Assembly (NCBI GenBank): GCA_026874595.1
Contig: CM049307.1
Span: 60,392,870-60,456,869, forward strand
Direction of reading: 5' to 3'
DNA from: Sipunculus nudus
Taxonomy: Eukaryota > Annelida > Sipuncula > Golfingiida > Sipunculidae
DNA length: 64,000 nucleotides
Part shown: in pieces, positions 1-35,289 of the stretch
How positions within the stretch are numbered: the stretch's first letter is position 1
Layout of the letters: each line of letters starts with the position of its first letter
Program-made: the position numbers and the translations under genes
The notes under the pieces: generated by a model
Databases searched by the model: none
What the model saw: only the letters and a program-made list of their open reading frames with translations
Told to the model about the DNA's origin: nothing

Positions 1-1241
1 TTGATCCCTTGAACCGTTTGTAAAAATAATGCCCATCCCATTTCTCACACGTGGTTTGTTTTGTTGCATGAAGGGAACCGGCCAAAATGATCTACACAAT
101 TTCAAACAAGGACATCTGATGGCAAGTCAGATGATCCAGATTTTGCCTTTCAACTTCTACACAACTGCAACCAACTGCCTTTGAACTCATGGTGTTTCTG
201 TTTGTCAACACTGGGGCATGTACCGTGTATACAAACAGCTTGTAGATAAACAAGCTAATACATTCATCACCAAGGCATTGTAAGAACTTTTAAAAAGGAA
301 CCACCTTCAGTTCATTAATATGTCCACAGAGTTTATAGCAAAATATCACATAATTATACAGAAAAGGTAGGTGAATACCTGTCTTAAAGTAAGCATGTTC
401 TTTTTCTCAAAATAATCTGCTAACCACATTTTTTTCCACAAGAGAAAGATAACATAACAAACTGTACTCTGCCATAATTATTGGTTTAAATAAGGCAGTA
501 CAAATCATATGTATGAACCAGAGTTCTACTTTAAAATTAATCAAATTGAGAACTAATCATTTGCAAGATATTAGCATCCTTGAGTTTATGTTCAACCAAA
601 TAAGATTTAAATCTACCTATATCCCTTAAGGATCATCAAGAAGCCATTTTCACATGTTCAAAGTGAGTTTGGTTGGAATGACGGTTTTAATTCAAGTCCA
701 TGATATATACTAGAGAGATTTTCAAATACAGAATCTGATGTCTGTGGTTCAATACTATTTCTACTGACCAAAGAAGATAATATCTAAACCTTGTTGATAC
801 AAAGTTTATCATTTACTGGAATATGTGTTTGTTATGAATTTAATAATAAGTAACACTGTTTTGCTAGAGGCCAATTCCACAATGTCTGTGGGTGTTTTAT
901 ATTTTTTTAACTTTCAGTAACATTATGGCTCCAACAACTGAGTACCATATATTACTTTATCTAACTTGACATAAATATCCATGTTCACAACAACAGAAAG
1001 CTGAGACATGCATTACTATGTTTTCTCATACAGTATAACCTGTCTTATAAGACATCCTTTCAAGTGAGACCATGCACTCTTGAGTGGACTGAAAGCATTC
1101 ACTCTAGTTATAACTGACCTGTTTAATAAGAACACCTGTGAATTAAGACCACTTTAGGCCAGTCTCATGGGTGGTCTCATAACACAAGTTTCACTGTACT
1201 TCATAATTCTAATGTAACAGCTACTTAAGTATATACAGTAC

Positions 1242-19080
<17,839 letters not shown>

Positions 19081-20160
19081 ATTGAAGTGTCAACCTCCGT
19101 GTTCACTAAAATACAAATTCTTATCGAAAACGGAAGGGGGAAATAATGGATTCTATAAGGGGAAATAACGGTTAAAGTTTGCTCTACTCATCAATTCAAA
19201 CCAACACGACCTCATAACCTATTCTATTTTTCTAATGATAGAAAATCATCAGCAATATTAAGCTTTAATATCGCCTAAGATGAATATATGTATATACGCT
19301 TTTCCTTTTGTAAATTTATATTTTCTATCTACATTTTCATAGAACCTAGTTAAACATACTCAAAATACACATTTTATCACAAATCGTACCTCACGCTTAT
19401 CCCATGAATCCATGATATCAAGGCCGCATTATCTGCCACACTGGAAAAGGAGAGGATGGATAGTGTGCTTATAGAACCATCTTCTTACTTTTAATTATAG
19501 CAAAATACAATTTACCATTAAATCATAATTTCAACAAAGGCCTCAATCAGCTAAGCAATTTATTTCCTTAGAACTCATACATGCATATATTACCTAATAT
19601 AAATTCATCTGAATAATAATAGATGTCGTAACGAAGACAACTCAAGAAAAACATGTACCGTATATGTATATTTTCGCTATCTGCAGAAAATAAAACAAAC
19701 AAATGCGCCATACAAGAGAATACACAAAAAAAGTTTATACGAGTGGTCATATAGTGTCTAGCTGTTTTATTTCATCCCAACTATACGGGTACACATATAG
19801 CATGAAATATTTTTTAAAGCATTTAATGTTATAATGTTGTTAACAGATCTTTTTCTAAATACATTGAAAAATATTTAATTTATAAGATCATTATAAAACG
19901 TTTTAAAAAGGTAAAAAATTCTCTTAAATTTCATGTAATATTGAAAAGTACAAATATAAAAGAATGAATCTATCTTTAACTTTAAAATTACGTCTGTATG
20001 AAATATTTCAATTACATTCTTAGAATGTTATGAGAAAACGTTTTCAGATATAATTTTTATATGTAACACTTAATTAAGGTTAATAAAACAGGTAATATAT
20101 TTTCTGATAAAATATATATTTGGTAAAATCATTTTTAAAACAACTTCGACGCATTTCGCT
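19081..20160. promoter_or_regulatory. Upstream region of RINT1 (5' UTR/promoter expected), no elements resolved
   Basis: This is the region directly upstream of the RINT1 start on the minus strand. The 60 bases before the ATG are presumably 5' UTR. No TATA box or transcription start can be assigned by eye. The next conserved gene, UBC9, is divergent, but its first coding exon is 10 kb away, so a shared promoter is not supported. Confidence 0.35.
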
Positions 20161-20165
20161 TAATG

Positions 20166-20272
20166 TTTTTTTTTTTTTTTTTTTTTAAGACCATTTTAGT
20201 CACATATTAATGCTAATCGAGATTTTATTCATGACCTTTTGTCCAATTTTTACTGATATACCATCGAATAAA

Positions 20273-20329
<57 letters not shown>
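20166..20329. repeat. Homopolymer T21 and (TA)28 microsatellite
   Basis: A run of 21 T at 20166-20186 and an uninterrupted TA dinucleotide run at about 20274-20329. Confidence 0.95.
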
Positions 20330-20332
<3 letters not shown>

Positions 20333-20334
20333 GA

Positions 20335-20735
20335 GGAATGACAGTCTAGGAATATAGATCCAGAATCTTCACGGGTAAAATGGGAATTGAAAAATAAATA
20401 AGGTACACAACATTAAAAAAATTACAAAAAAATAAAACAGTTAATAGATGCCATAAATGATTCCTATTCTTCCAATGGAGGTAATGATAATTCTTATTTT
20501 CCCCATGCAGGTTTGAATTTTATAATTCCAGTCCCTCCCGGGAAGAATGGGAATTCTCAATTTTCCCGGGGAGAGACTTGAATTCTCATTTATCCCGGGA
20601 AGAAATATAATTCTCCTTTTCCCGTGAAGAACTGGAATCATTCCATACCATCTCTTGATTCTCATTTTCCCCTGCATGGGATAATGAGAATTTCCATTCT
20701 TCTCAGGAAGATTCTGGATTTTCACTGAATTTCAT
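20335..20735. repeat. Imperfect ~30-bp minisatellite built on a TTCCCGGGAAGAA-type core
   Basis: About twelve diverged units contain 'cccgggaagaa', 'gggaattctcattttccc' or close variants between 20335 and 20735. Many unit junctions contain the palindromes CCCGGG and GAATTC. The 94-codon frame on the minus strand is a repeat shadow: it shows the same phrase (GKMRI, GKLRI, GKIRI) at regular spacing. Confidence 0.75.
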
Positions 20736-20783
20736 TTTCTTCCCTCGAAATATATTTATATACATTACTTCAGATGTGATCGG

Positions 20784-21298
20784 TTACTGTGCATGATGAC
20801 CTTCATATTCGCGAGGATAATATTTCGTGATTTCCACCTTTTTATTGTATCGCGAGGGTTCCATTTTCGCGATCTCACCATGCAGTAACTTATACAAATA
20901 TAAGAGTATATCCATAATCCCACTGATTATGAAATATGCGCGCACAAATAAAAATTTGACGAAGAGGAAAGGAAACAAATAACAATTAATTCGTGTTCCC
21001 CATATAAGCAGATAATATGAAGGATTTGATTTTTTATATAGTGTTCGTCTTTTTGTTACAGGTAACATGAAATGGATGTTATATATAATTAATATTTTGT
21101 CTTTCGATTTTTAAACTTACGGGCGTAATCGCTTGGATAACATACATAAAATGCCGATAAGGTAATATTAAAAATGACCGTTACTCTGTGTCGATTATAA
21201 GTAGTCTTATTCACGAAGATATCATATTTGCGATTGTTTATTTTTTTGCGAATATTGCGAATTTGAAACTCTCGCGAACAAAAGGCCAACCGCAGTAA
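20784..21298. mobile_element. Candidate MITE with imperfect terminal inverted repeats
   Basis: The left end (TTACTGTG, then GACC, then TTCGCGAG at 20784-20815) is mirrored at the right end by CTCGCGAA...GGCC...CGCAGTAA (21271-21298). The interior has further CGCGA words in AT-rich DNA and no long reading frame with recognisable content. The target-site duplication is unclear. Confidence 0.4.
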
Positions 21299-21299
21299 A

Positions 21300-23440
21300 T
21301 TACTGTGTATAGCCTATTTTCATCAGGTTACTCAAATAAATATTAAAATATTAATTTTTATAAGTAGTGCTTATTACGATACTATTATATAAATATTTTC
21401 ATTTTGTACACGGTTTGATTGGATAATGTTTCAATGTGAAATACGTACATATTGATTTCCATCAGTTCAGATATATTCTCAAAATTATTTCGAATTATTC
21501 TTTTCAAATGAGAAAATATACAATATTTGTTTGGGAGGGTTTCCCTTAACTTATTTTGAAAACATTGTCATAGTGGAAATGACAGCATATAATGCCATAT
21601 ATCAAGCAATAATTAATTAAAATGAATTTTTATTTTTTAAAAAGTTACTTCCGTTTCTTTAAATATCCTATTAATAATAGCTATTAATGGAGTTAATCAT
21701 ATCCATTAAATATAATATATATCATTGCCATCATCATTACAGGTGTTATTATAATAATAGCGCGACTACATTTATTTAATACCCGTTGTGAAACTGACAC
21801 AAACCGGTACGGGACAGTAAGTTACGGTTGATGTTGGGTATGACAGTTCTTGTTTTTCACGAGACTTCACGAGATCCGCCATATCTATGTCGTAATTGTG
21901 TGATTGAACCACGGCGCGGTAATTTTCCAGCAAGCTCAAATTAGGGAAGCCTGTCATTGTGATTGAAGGTAATTCACGGAAAGTAGAATCACGTTTAGCT
22001 TAGAATTGATGACATGAGATAATTGTATTCGGGCTACTTGACGAGAAACCGACATGAATTTACATCGGCCCGGTGTTGACACTGTTGAATGTTGTCCATG
22101 TCAAGGAAGGCGAAATGCATGAGCCAGGCTAGGCTTTGACAGTTGACGCTTATCGAGGTTTTCATTGTCCGCTTGGGTGTATCATATTAACAGACCAGAG
22201 TCACGCGCCTGGTCTTAAACGTTGTAGAAAAAGCGTACTCCAATAATATTCTTTCACTCCGTGAAAATGAAGTCTAAAGTATGTATAAAGTATAAAATTT
22301 TGAACTTCTTGACGTAACTTTGTGTTCAGCCGGCCAAAATATCCTCGACTGTCTGTTACACACATAGCAGACGACATGACCCGCACTCATTTCTTATCAC
22401 TACGCGGGCCCATGCGCTGTGTGACTTCATACAAAGAGACATTGGATTACGCCATACAAAATAGTCCTTGTAGTGGTAAAAATATATCGTAAGATTGTAT
22501 GCACGTTGTATTTCTAAATTTAAATTGCTTAAAATTGCACTGCATAACAAAGGATTGTTAAATAAGACAGAAATTTTGAAGAATATAGTTAAGGGTTTCC
22601 TATAATTTAGATATATTGTACTGATATTCAATTTAAGTTAATGTTGTTATAAAGATAAATAAATATAATTTTCATTTAAAATAAAACGATAAATAGATTA
22701 AAATAAAACAATGATCTCTTGTGGGGTAAATTCTTATTTTGTATAATATTTCTATATTCAATAATTTTATATAATACAATTTTTAACATATTTCAAACAA
22801 AATTCTGCTACTGCAGCATTTATTGTACATGGAATATAATTTTAAGCAACATATTCCATTTATTTTTTTTTTCATATTTTATATGTTAACATGGTTTCTC
22901 ATCCATGTTTATTAATGTATAGGTATCAACATAATAGTTCCTCACATTCAGTTAATGGAATATATGGCAAAGTTCATGATCAATTTAAATGTCATTAAAA
23001 ATAATCAATAATATATATATTAGAAAAAAATATTTTATTAATAATTTATAAAATTATATTTATCTTATTAATTTATTATTGATATTTTATTTTTTATATA
23101 TTATTGATATTATATTATAATTATTATTTTTACAAACATCTATAATTACATAATAATATAATATAATAACATATAATATGATATATAATTGTTATCATTT
23201 TTACCGGTATTTTCATAATTATTACAATAATTATTGATAATAACATAATTATCATATGATGCCATACAATAGTAAATTATATTAATAATAATATTATTAT
23301 TAAAATTATTATCATTGTTATTATTATTATTATTATAAATATTATTTTTATTTTAATATTAGTGTTATTTTAAAACATACTTTTCCAAAAAAATTCTTTC
23401 ATGTAAGTGTTGTTTCCATAAAGTAACTATCAATATATAT
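21300..23440. other. Intergenic, AT-rich, no gene recognised
   Basis: 21300-22450 is unique-looking with moderate GC around 21980-22430; a UBC9 5' non-coding exon could lie here or further right but cannot be identified. 22450-23440 is extremely AT-rich with many TAAT/ATTATT runs (densest at 23030-23360). Confidence 0.5.
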
Positions 23441-23443
23441 ATA

Positions 23444-24666
23444 CAGTGGAACCCCACAATTACGACCACCCTGGGGACTGAGCAAAGTGGTCGTAATTTG
23501 GGGGTGGTCGTATTTGTGAAACTCTTACCGTGGTCGCATATTACACGATGATATTTAATGTGTATCAGAGTACACTATTGCATATCTTTAATGTGAATTA
23601 TAACAAAATATTTCACCTAGCGGAGGACCCTTATTTTGAATGTTTTTTTTTGTGTGTAGCTGAACATATTTATTCATGATGAAAATTAATATACATGTAC
23701 TCATATGTCTTTACTGACGATTAACAAATAATAACACTAAGGCAATACGATTACAACATACTGAATGCATATTGAACATAATACGTGGCTGTCATATATT
23801 TAGCCTTCCGCTTGAGTATATATTGCGTGCACTTGAGTTTTCCCGACGCTAAACTGCTGAGCCATTTGGTGCTGACTGTGCGTGGTGTTGCCGCCTTGAT
23901 TAACGCCACTTTATCCTTCAAGGAAAGCTCTTTCAGGGGCATGGTTGCCTAACAGCAAGCAATTTAAATGCAAACTTAACCAGTAGAAAATAAACTGACA
24001 ACGATCTATCAGAAAAGGCAATTTAATGTGAGGGATTTTCCCCCCAAGCTTTATTTACTAGTATACATTTTACTGACTGCTCAATACTCAGTGTCAGTAA
24101 GGTATGAACACATTTAGGATTAACTAGGTCGTTAATTTTACCAATGAGGATCGAACAATATGTGATGAGTTGAAATATTAAGCCCGTAACCCCACACTTA
24201 GGGTAGCTGTAATACAGGTGATCAGTGAGAAGCAATTAGCATCTGACCCCAGGTCAGACCGGCTCATTAAGTAATCAGGCCGATGGTTACCCTCTTTGAT
24301 CTATAACCTACACCTCAACGAGTCTCAGGGAAGACACCGAGTCGGGAATATATGCGGAACCAAATTAACACTCGGGTTAAGAAACCTTGTTACCCGCTTT
24401 GATCTTTCGTTAAGGCGCCTGTGACAAGACGCAGCCATTGACTCGTGACAAATGTTGTTTCAGTACTTCTCGGCGGTGGTCGCATTAGCGGGGTCACATT
24501 AGCGCTGGGGCCAGGAAATCTGGTCGTAATTCTGAATTCTGGGGTGGTCTTAATTTTGAGTCATTTTTAAACATAAATAAACTAAAATAAATTTGGGACC
24601 AATCAAAATGGTCGTAATTGTGGGGTGGTCGCAATTGTGGGGTGGTCGCAAGGCGGGGTTCCACTG
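23444..24666 (-). mobile_element. pogo/Tigger-like DNA transposon, internally deleted, TA target site
   Basis: The left end CAGTGGAACCCC (23444) is mirrored by GGGGTTCCACTG ending at 24666, and both ends are flanked by TA in TA-repeat DNA. The inner ends carry repeats of 'acgaccaccc' or 'gggtggtcg' in opposite orientation, so the inverted repeats are longer than the terminal 12 bases but imperfect. At 1.22 kb it is too short for a full pogo/Tigger transposase of about 500 residues, and only an N-terminal DNA-binding segment is recognisable (23751-23942). Assignment rests on the TIR start, the TA target and the CENP-B-type domain. Confidence 0.8.
23751..23942 (-). pseudogene. Tigger/CENP-B-type helix-turn-helix remnant
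   Basis: A 63-codon frame beginning MPLKELSLKDKVALIKAA, then STKWLSSLASGKLKCTQYIL and KRKAKY. This resembles the CENPB_N/psq-like helix-turn-helix of pogo and Tigger transposases: a basic-hydrophobic first helix, then the 'kla..fg.gktq...ilk.k' type of second and third helices. The DDE core that should follow is not present between here and the left end of the element. It lies inside the inverted-repeat element at 23444-24666 and reads away from its right end. It is probably a dead transposase fragment. Confidence 0.6.
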
Positions 24667-24699
<33 letters not shown>

Positions 24700-25099
24700 C
24701 ACAAATATATATTCTTTTTTTTAACATGATATAATAATTAAATATTTTTATAGTAACTAAATCAGCTGTTTGTGTTAATCCAATAAATCAAAACTACTTT
24801 AGACATTTAAATTCTTTTTTAATATAATTGAAAATAATTGTTGAAATATATCTTGTTAAACAGATTATGATTGAAAAAAAATTCAAACATCATTCAGATT
24901 GGATTTCAATTATTGTGAAAAAATTTGAAATATAATTTATAAAATATTTAATTTATCAAATTTAAACATATAATTAAAGTAATTAATACATTCAACTGCC
25001 CCCCTTTCCTGGGAAATGTATCAGTCTAAATGATTTTTTAAAATAAAAGTCTAGTACATAATGCATATATTATTACAATAGCGTATATGGTGTAGTTGA

Positions 25100-25525
25100 T
25101 TAGTAATTTCTGCAATAATTTTGCAGCATACTGCAGTAATACCTCAGGAGGTGCAGCAAAACTGCAGTATACCTCAGATATACTGCAGTTCATCTGTTAA
25201 TATGATTGAAATCAAAGTGCATATTCCAAGTTGACTGCAGTAAAATGTGGTATACTGCAGTAAAATGTAGCATACTGCAGTATGACTGCAGATTACTCTT
25301 TGCAAGATGTTAGTTTACTGCAGACTGTGCAGTAAACTGAGGTATATCGCAGTAAACTGTGGCATACTGCAGTTTACTGTGGTATATTGCAGGATTGCTG
25401 CAGTCAGCTCTTTGCATACTGCACGTTTACAACAGTAAACTGTTATACTGCAGTAAACTGTGGTATTCTGCAGAATTACTGTAATAAACTGCAGGAATAC
25501 TATGGAATACTGCAGTATTTTTTTA
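25100..25525. repeat. Degenerate minisatellite on ACTGCAGT
   Basis: The palindrome ACTGCAGT or its near variants recurs at roughly 20-bp intervals, in words like 'ggtatactgcagtaaa' and 'ctgtggtatactgcag'. The 69-codon frame here (CYTAVNCGIL...) is a shadow of the repeat. Confidence 0.8.
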
Positions 25526-25539
25526 CCTGGGTGCTGGAC

Positions 25540-27200
25540 TTGGAAACTTTATATCAAGAGAGGTCTATGAAAAATCTCCTTGGAAACCTAGAATAAGTTC
25601 TCTGTTACCCATATTCTTCGTTCTATGGGGCTCTGAAGTACCCCCCAGAATAATGGAAAATTTGACACAAAAACTCAAGTATCTGAACAACTAAAGCATT
25701 GATCACCATAAGTTTTGGCATGGATATTGATCATGGAGTGTCATCAGTTTCTGCAGACTAGTGGCGCAACCTGTATTTTTTCGAATTTTTACAATATTTT
25801 TATCAATTTTTGAGACCTTAAAAGATGTGGTCATCTGTTAACATGGCACAAATCATAAAGACTGAACCTATAATCTTTTTTCTTGACATGCAGGGAGGCC
25901 CATGAAATGTCTTTTTGGAAACCTAAAATTAGGTCTCTGTTATCCAAATCCTTTTAGCTATGGAACTTTAAAATACCCCCCCAAAATAATGGAAATTTTT
26001 ATACAAAAGCTCAAGTATCTGAACAACTAATGCATTGATCACCATGATTTTTTGCATGCATATTCATCATGGAATGTTTTATCAGTTTCTGCACACTGGT
26101 GGCGCCACCTTGATCCTTAAAATTTTTTACAATTTTTTTTCTCTATTTTTGAGACCTTAAAAGATGCCTCCATCTGTTAACAGGGCACAAATTGTTACTG
26201 CTGGACGTAGAATCTTCTATCTTGACATGCAGGTAGGCCCATGAAATTACTCTTTGAAAACCTAAAATTTGGTCTCTGTTACCCAAAACCTTTGTGCTAT
26301 GTGGCTTTGAAGTACACCCCCCCCCCCCCCACCCCGAATAATGGATAATTCGATACAAAAGCTTAAGTATCTGAACAACTAATGCATTGATCACCATGAA
26401 CCTTTGCACAGATATTGGTTATGGAGTGTTTCATCAGTTTCTGCAGCAGACTTGTGGTGCCACCTGTATTTTTCAATTTTTTACGATTTTTTATCTCTAT
26501 TTTTGAGACCTTAAAAGATGCGATCATCTGTTAACAGGGCACAAATCGTTATGACTGGCCCTAGAATCTTCTTACTTGACATCCAGGGAGGTCCATTAAA
26601 AGTCTTCTTGGAAACCTGAAAAAAGGTCTCTGTTACATATATTTTCCTAGCTATGGGGCTGATAAGTACCCCCTAGAAAAATTGAAAATTTGATACCAAA
26701 GCACGGCACAAATCATAACCATTGGACCTAGAATCTTCTATTTTGACAACCCGGGAGGTCCATGAAAAGTCTTCTTGGAAACCTGAAATTAGGTCTCTAT
26801 TACCCATATTCTCCAAGCTATGGGGCTTATAAGCACCCCTCAGAATAAATGAAAATTTAATACCAAAGCAGGGCACAAATCATAACCATTTGACCTTGAA
26901 TCTTCATACTTGACATCCTGAGAGTTCCTAAAAGTTCTCCTCAGAAACCTGAATTGAGGTCACTGTGACCTATATTATCTGAGTTACAGGCCATGTTTGA
27001 GCACCCCAGAAATAATGCAAAATACACACAAATTGCCAGATTCTTTATGAACAGCTGGATGGATTGTCATCAAATTTAATGGGATTATGGGTCTTGATGA
27101 ACTTCAGCTAATATGCATGAACTATGATGCCACCTACATTATCTTAATTTGTTTGCTGTGCAAGGACACATTGTCAACATGCCAGTCGGCTTGTTTCTTT
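25540..27200 (+). repeat. Repeat family C: tandem ~370-bp units plus tail
   Basis: Four to five units carry 'ggcccatgaaaagtcttctt', 'ggtctctgttacccatattc', 'gtatctgaacaactaatgca', 'ttgatcaccatga' and 'cagtttctgcagactggtgg'. GGTGGCGCCACC is exact at 26098-26109, with variants in neighbouring units. A C14 run lies at about 26315-26329. The tail (26930-27180), ending with 'atgatgccacctacattatc', is shared with the other family C copy at 46150-47010. No coding exon was seen. Confidence 0.8.
26957..26971. promoter_or_regulatory. Perfect AGGTCAnnnTGACCT inverted repeat (estrogen-response-element consensus) in a repeat tail
   Basis: The sequence AGGTCACTGTGACCT matches the palindromic steroid-receptor element consensus exactly. 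The family C copy at 46791-46805 has GGGTCACTGTGACCT. Whether any receptor binds is unknown; the match is a sequence fact only. Confidence 0.45.
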
Positions 27201-27434
27201 TGTGCGATACTTCTTTCAGATTTGAGCCCAAACATTCAGCCTCAATTTAGGAATGGAAACAAGAAAGAACAAAATTAAATACGGTTTGTCTTTTCACCAA
27301 ATCACACAGAGTCCAGCCTAAAATACCACCAAGTCACACCAAAAACTTGTTATGATGACCTTAAACCTTTATAAAATGGTTCATCATTAACAAAAATAAT
27401 TGTTAGGGTAAGGGTTCGGGGTCAGGGGTACAGT

Positions 27435-27885
27435 TAGACCCAGTTGTGGCTCTGTTGTAAACACCGAGCCACAGGCCCCTGCCTTCATTTATCTAGCAGA
27501 CAAGAGCGCATGCAGGTGACAGAAGATGTATCCACTTTCAGTACATTTAGCATGTGTTTAAGCCTGGGGTGATGTGATCTGGATGATCAGCTGGTGATTG
27601 TTTCAGGCTAGCTGTGTGCACTGCACATGTTACATCATCGGTGCCAACTTACTGGCCCACCAAGCTGAAATGTGATACATGCTGCCTGGCCAGCTGAAAC
27701 AATCCAGTGTGTTACCTTGTTAATAATTCTGCTTGTAGCAAGTGGTCCAGTTACCTACAAGGTCACTCACACCATGCACAAATGATGATGTTACACATGC
27801 ATGCACACACTGCTGCTTGAAACAATAGCACAGATAGGCAAGGACCTGTGGCTCTGTGTTTACAACAGGGCCAAAACTGGGTCTA
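27435..27885. mobile_element. MITE-like element with ~50-bp inverted repeats
   Basis: The left arm starts TAGACCCAGTTGTGGCTCTG (27435) and continues through 'ttgtaaacaccgagccacag'. The right arm (27837-27885) is its reverse complement with a few mismatches. The 350-bp interior has no convincing frame. A related arm ('gtggctctgaactgtgg', 'taaacactgagccacaggg') recurs at 53855-53925. Confidence 0.65.
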
Positions 27886-27889
27886 GGGG

Positions 27890-29197
27890 TACAGATAGAT
27901 AATAGTACATTAAAAAAAAAACCCCTCCCAATTTTAACATGCAATGCATAGAAAGCAGCCTTTGAATTGTGCAGTGTTGTATGGAGGTCATTTAGAGAGC
28001 ATGAAGTGTCTGGAAGTGACTGTATGCTAAATATATCAGTATATGCTTTTAATTCCCATTATATTTAAATTAATTCATTATTTTAACTGAAATAATTTGT
28101 GACTCAGTTTAAAAACCAACCCTTTGGTATTAAATAACAATTGTTTGTATTACAGGCCTGTTACCTCTCTTATTTCAGCTCTTAAATTTCTGATATGTAT
28201 GTGCATGTTTACCTTGAGCCCAGAGCCATGTTAACCAAACAAATGTGGCTGGCTTGAAAAAAAAGACGGCTGACTTAAGTTGTAAGACAAGTTTTGTGGC
28301 TCGACTGGACTTGCAAAATGTCGGCTGGCTTAAACTGACCTGGAAGCCTATTCATTTGGCAATGTTACAAAGTACCCGTTTTCTATAAACAAGTTATCTG
28401 TACCGGTAATACATATGACACCTATAGTTTAAGGAGTGTCAAGCTTGACCATATTTTATAATTCTGGGAACTTCAACTTTGTCTGTCAGCAAACTCAGCA
28501 TCACAATCAAAACAACTAACTTTGTAAAGTCTGTATATGTTTCGGGCATTTTTATTTGTAAAATATTTATCTTTTGGTATTAATTTTATCTCTTCTGAAA
28601 CGAAAAATAGGCCATATGTACACATGTCTGTTTGATAGGATGATGTCTATAAAATCCAAGTTCTGATTGGGTACGATGAGTCTGATGGAGTGATTTGACT
28701 CTACACAATTACTGTTATAACTTGTATTAACAGGATACCATGTTTTATTTGGGTTCTGACAGTGCTGACTGCTGAGTGTATCAGTGTCTTATTTAGTTAT
28801 TACTCTCAATGATATCAGTTTTTATAAAGTGGTGTATGGAAATTTCACACAAAATTTGTGAGTTGTATATCAATATGCCAAAGAAGGCTCACTTTCAATC
28901 CTTTTTACATAATTAAAAAAGCATCCAATATAGGGAAGCAAACCCAGCACAGAAGATAGTGTTCATAGTTAGTGCCATGAAATGTTAATTCAACCTTTGT
29001 TATTCTGGGAATTTTTAACTGAAACTATTGTGTACGTCAATATATTGCTGTCCTTGACTACAAACATAACAAACAACAACAACCATGCCATGTGCGGGGG
29101 CCTCCAAAAATATTTTCGCTATTTCAGTCCTTGGACAGAATGTATTATCTGTGAAAAATGTTTAGTGTTATATGATTACATTTTCTTTTATTTCTAG
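27890..29197. promoter_or_regulatory. Sequence upstream of UBC9 coding exon 1
   Basis: Unique-looking AT-rich DNA. A splice acceptor (tttcttttatttctag, ending 29197) lies 6 bases before the UBC9 ATG, so an upstream non-coding exon should exist, but it cannot be placed by eye. No TATA box is assigned. Confidence 0.4.
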
Positions 29198-29203
29198 GGA
29201 GTC

Positions 29204-33945
<4,742 letters not shown>

Positions 33946-34990
33946 AGTTTACAAGGACTAATTGGTGCTGACGGACAGTTTACCTGTTATCTAAGAGGTT
34001 TAAAAAGTGTACTACACTCAGACTGACGGCTCCTGAGGCTCATACATTACCTAAAATTGTGATTGGCAGCTTCTGTTGCGAGCTGGTCCAGCCCAGCTTG
34101 ATGGGAGAATGTTTTCACACATTAATACTTGTAGTGTAAGATGTGCTGCTTTTAGTGACGTGTCTTACATCAGAGTCCATGAATTTTCATGTCTTGTCCC
34201 TTTTTTTAGTACATGTTCAAGATGTTCTGGATCAGCATTGCCTACCAAAGGATGCAGAACTGGCATAAAAGATATATTGACTCAGTCATGTGCACACACC
34301 ATAACACCTACTAGCATATGAAAGTTACATACTATCATGATGATTTCAGTTTAAAACTGGATGAAGGCCAAATATGCTAGAAATATATACTGGAAATGAC
34401 CATCATCAATTGGTTAAAATCAATCATTTTGAGTAATGTAAATCTGAGCAGAAAACCAGTAATTTCTGGAGTAGCTACTAGCATATGTGTAACAGATGCA
34501 AGGCTTCAGACCTATACCATGTCATGGGGCCCTAAATAAGATATTCCATCTGTTCATTTTAATGAAAGGGTGTTATCAAAAAGCAGTTAAAAAAAAACAA
34601 ACGGGTCAAGCTTCTGACCAGCACCACATGTGAAGGCTTCAGTTGAAAATGTTCACAGAAGATACCAACATGAAAAAAATAATTTAAAAAAGCAGAAAAA
34701 AAATTCTTGCATCTCTTGTACACAAGAGGTCCCAAGATGTAACATTTTTTATAGGAAATCATACTCATCAAACAATTGTTGCTCCTGAAGAAACACAACG
34801 TTCAGTTTCACAAAAAACAAATGTATATATTTTTTTAGGAGTTTGGGCTTATAAGTTCAACTTGCAGGGTTTTACAAGGTAGTTGTTTATACAGAATTGT
34901 CCCCAATTGTGGTATAGATTGATATAATTTATATTTTCCTAACTTTGAGTTCATCCACTGCGTGTCATTTATTGTAAAAAAAAATAAATT
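33946..34990 (+). terminator. UBC9 3' UTR with candidate poly(A) signal
   Basis: Following the TGA (33943-33945) there is about 1 kb of non-coding DNA. The first clear AATAAA is at 34983-34988 and a second is at 35265-35270. The second lies close to the start of a dispersed repeat, so the first is the likelier 3' end. Confidence 0.5.
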
Positions 34991-35289
34991 TTTTTACTTT
35001 TTCGTCTCTTTCTCTTACACTCCTGTGCAAAGTGATGTTGGTTTAATTAGGGTTTCACGTGCATTAGTTTTGCATCACATAGAAAATGCGTAAATTATTA
35101 TTGTACTATATTTCCTACGAAAAACTCAGTTTTGTATACTATGTGTTCAGAGTAATTAAATATCCAATAAGGAAAGTCTTGTTTTGTTCTGTTGGACGAT
35201 TCACATGATTGCAGGGATATCTATGTTCATCACCTTAAAAATTGTTAACCATTAGGCCAAAAAAAATAAAAGCTTTGGTTCTCAGGCAC

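Noticed and set aside
25540-27200. Regular repeats that might suggest a CRISPR-like array
   Set aside because: Units are ~370 bp, diverged, without short identical repeats and unique spacers, and the window is clearly eukaryotic.
19081-29203. A shared bidirectional promoter for RINT1 and UBC9
   Set aside because: The genes are divergent, but the first coding exons are 10 kb apart with several mobile elements between; nothing seen supports shared control.
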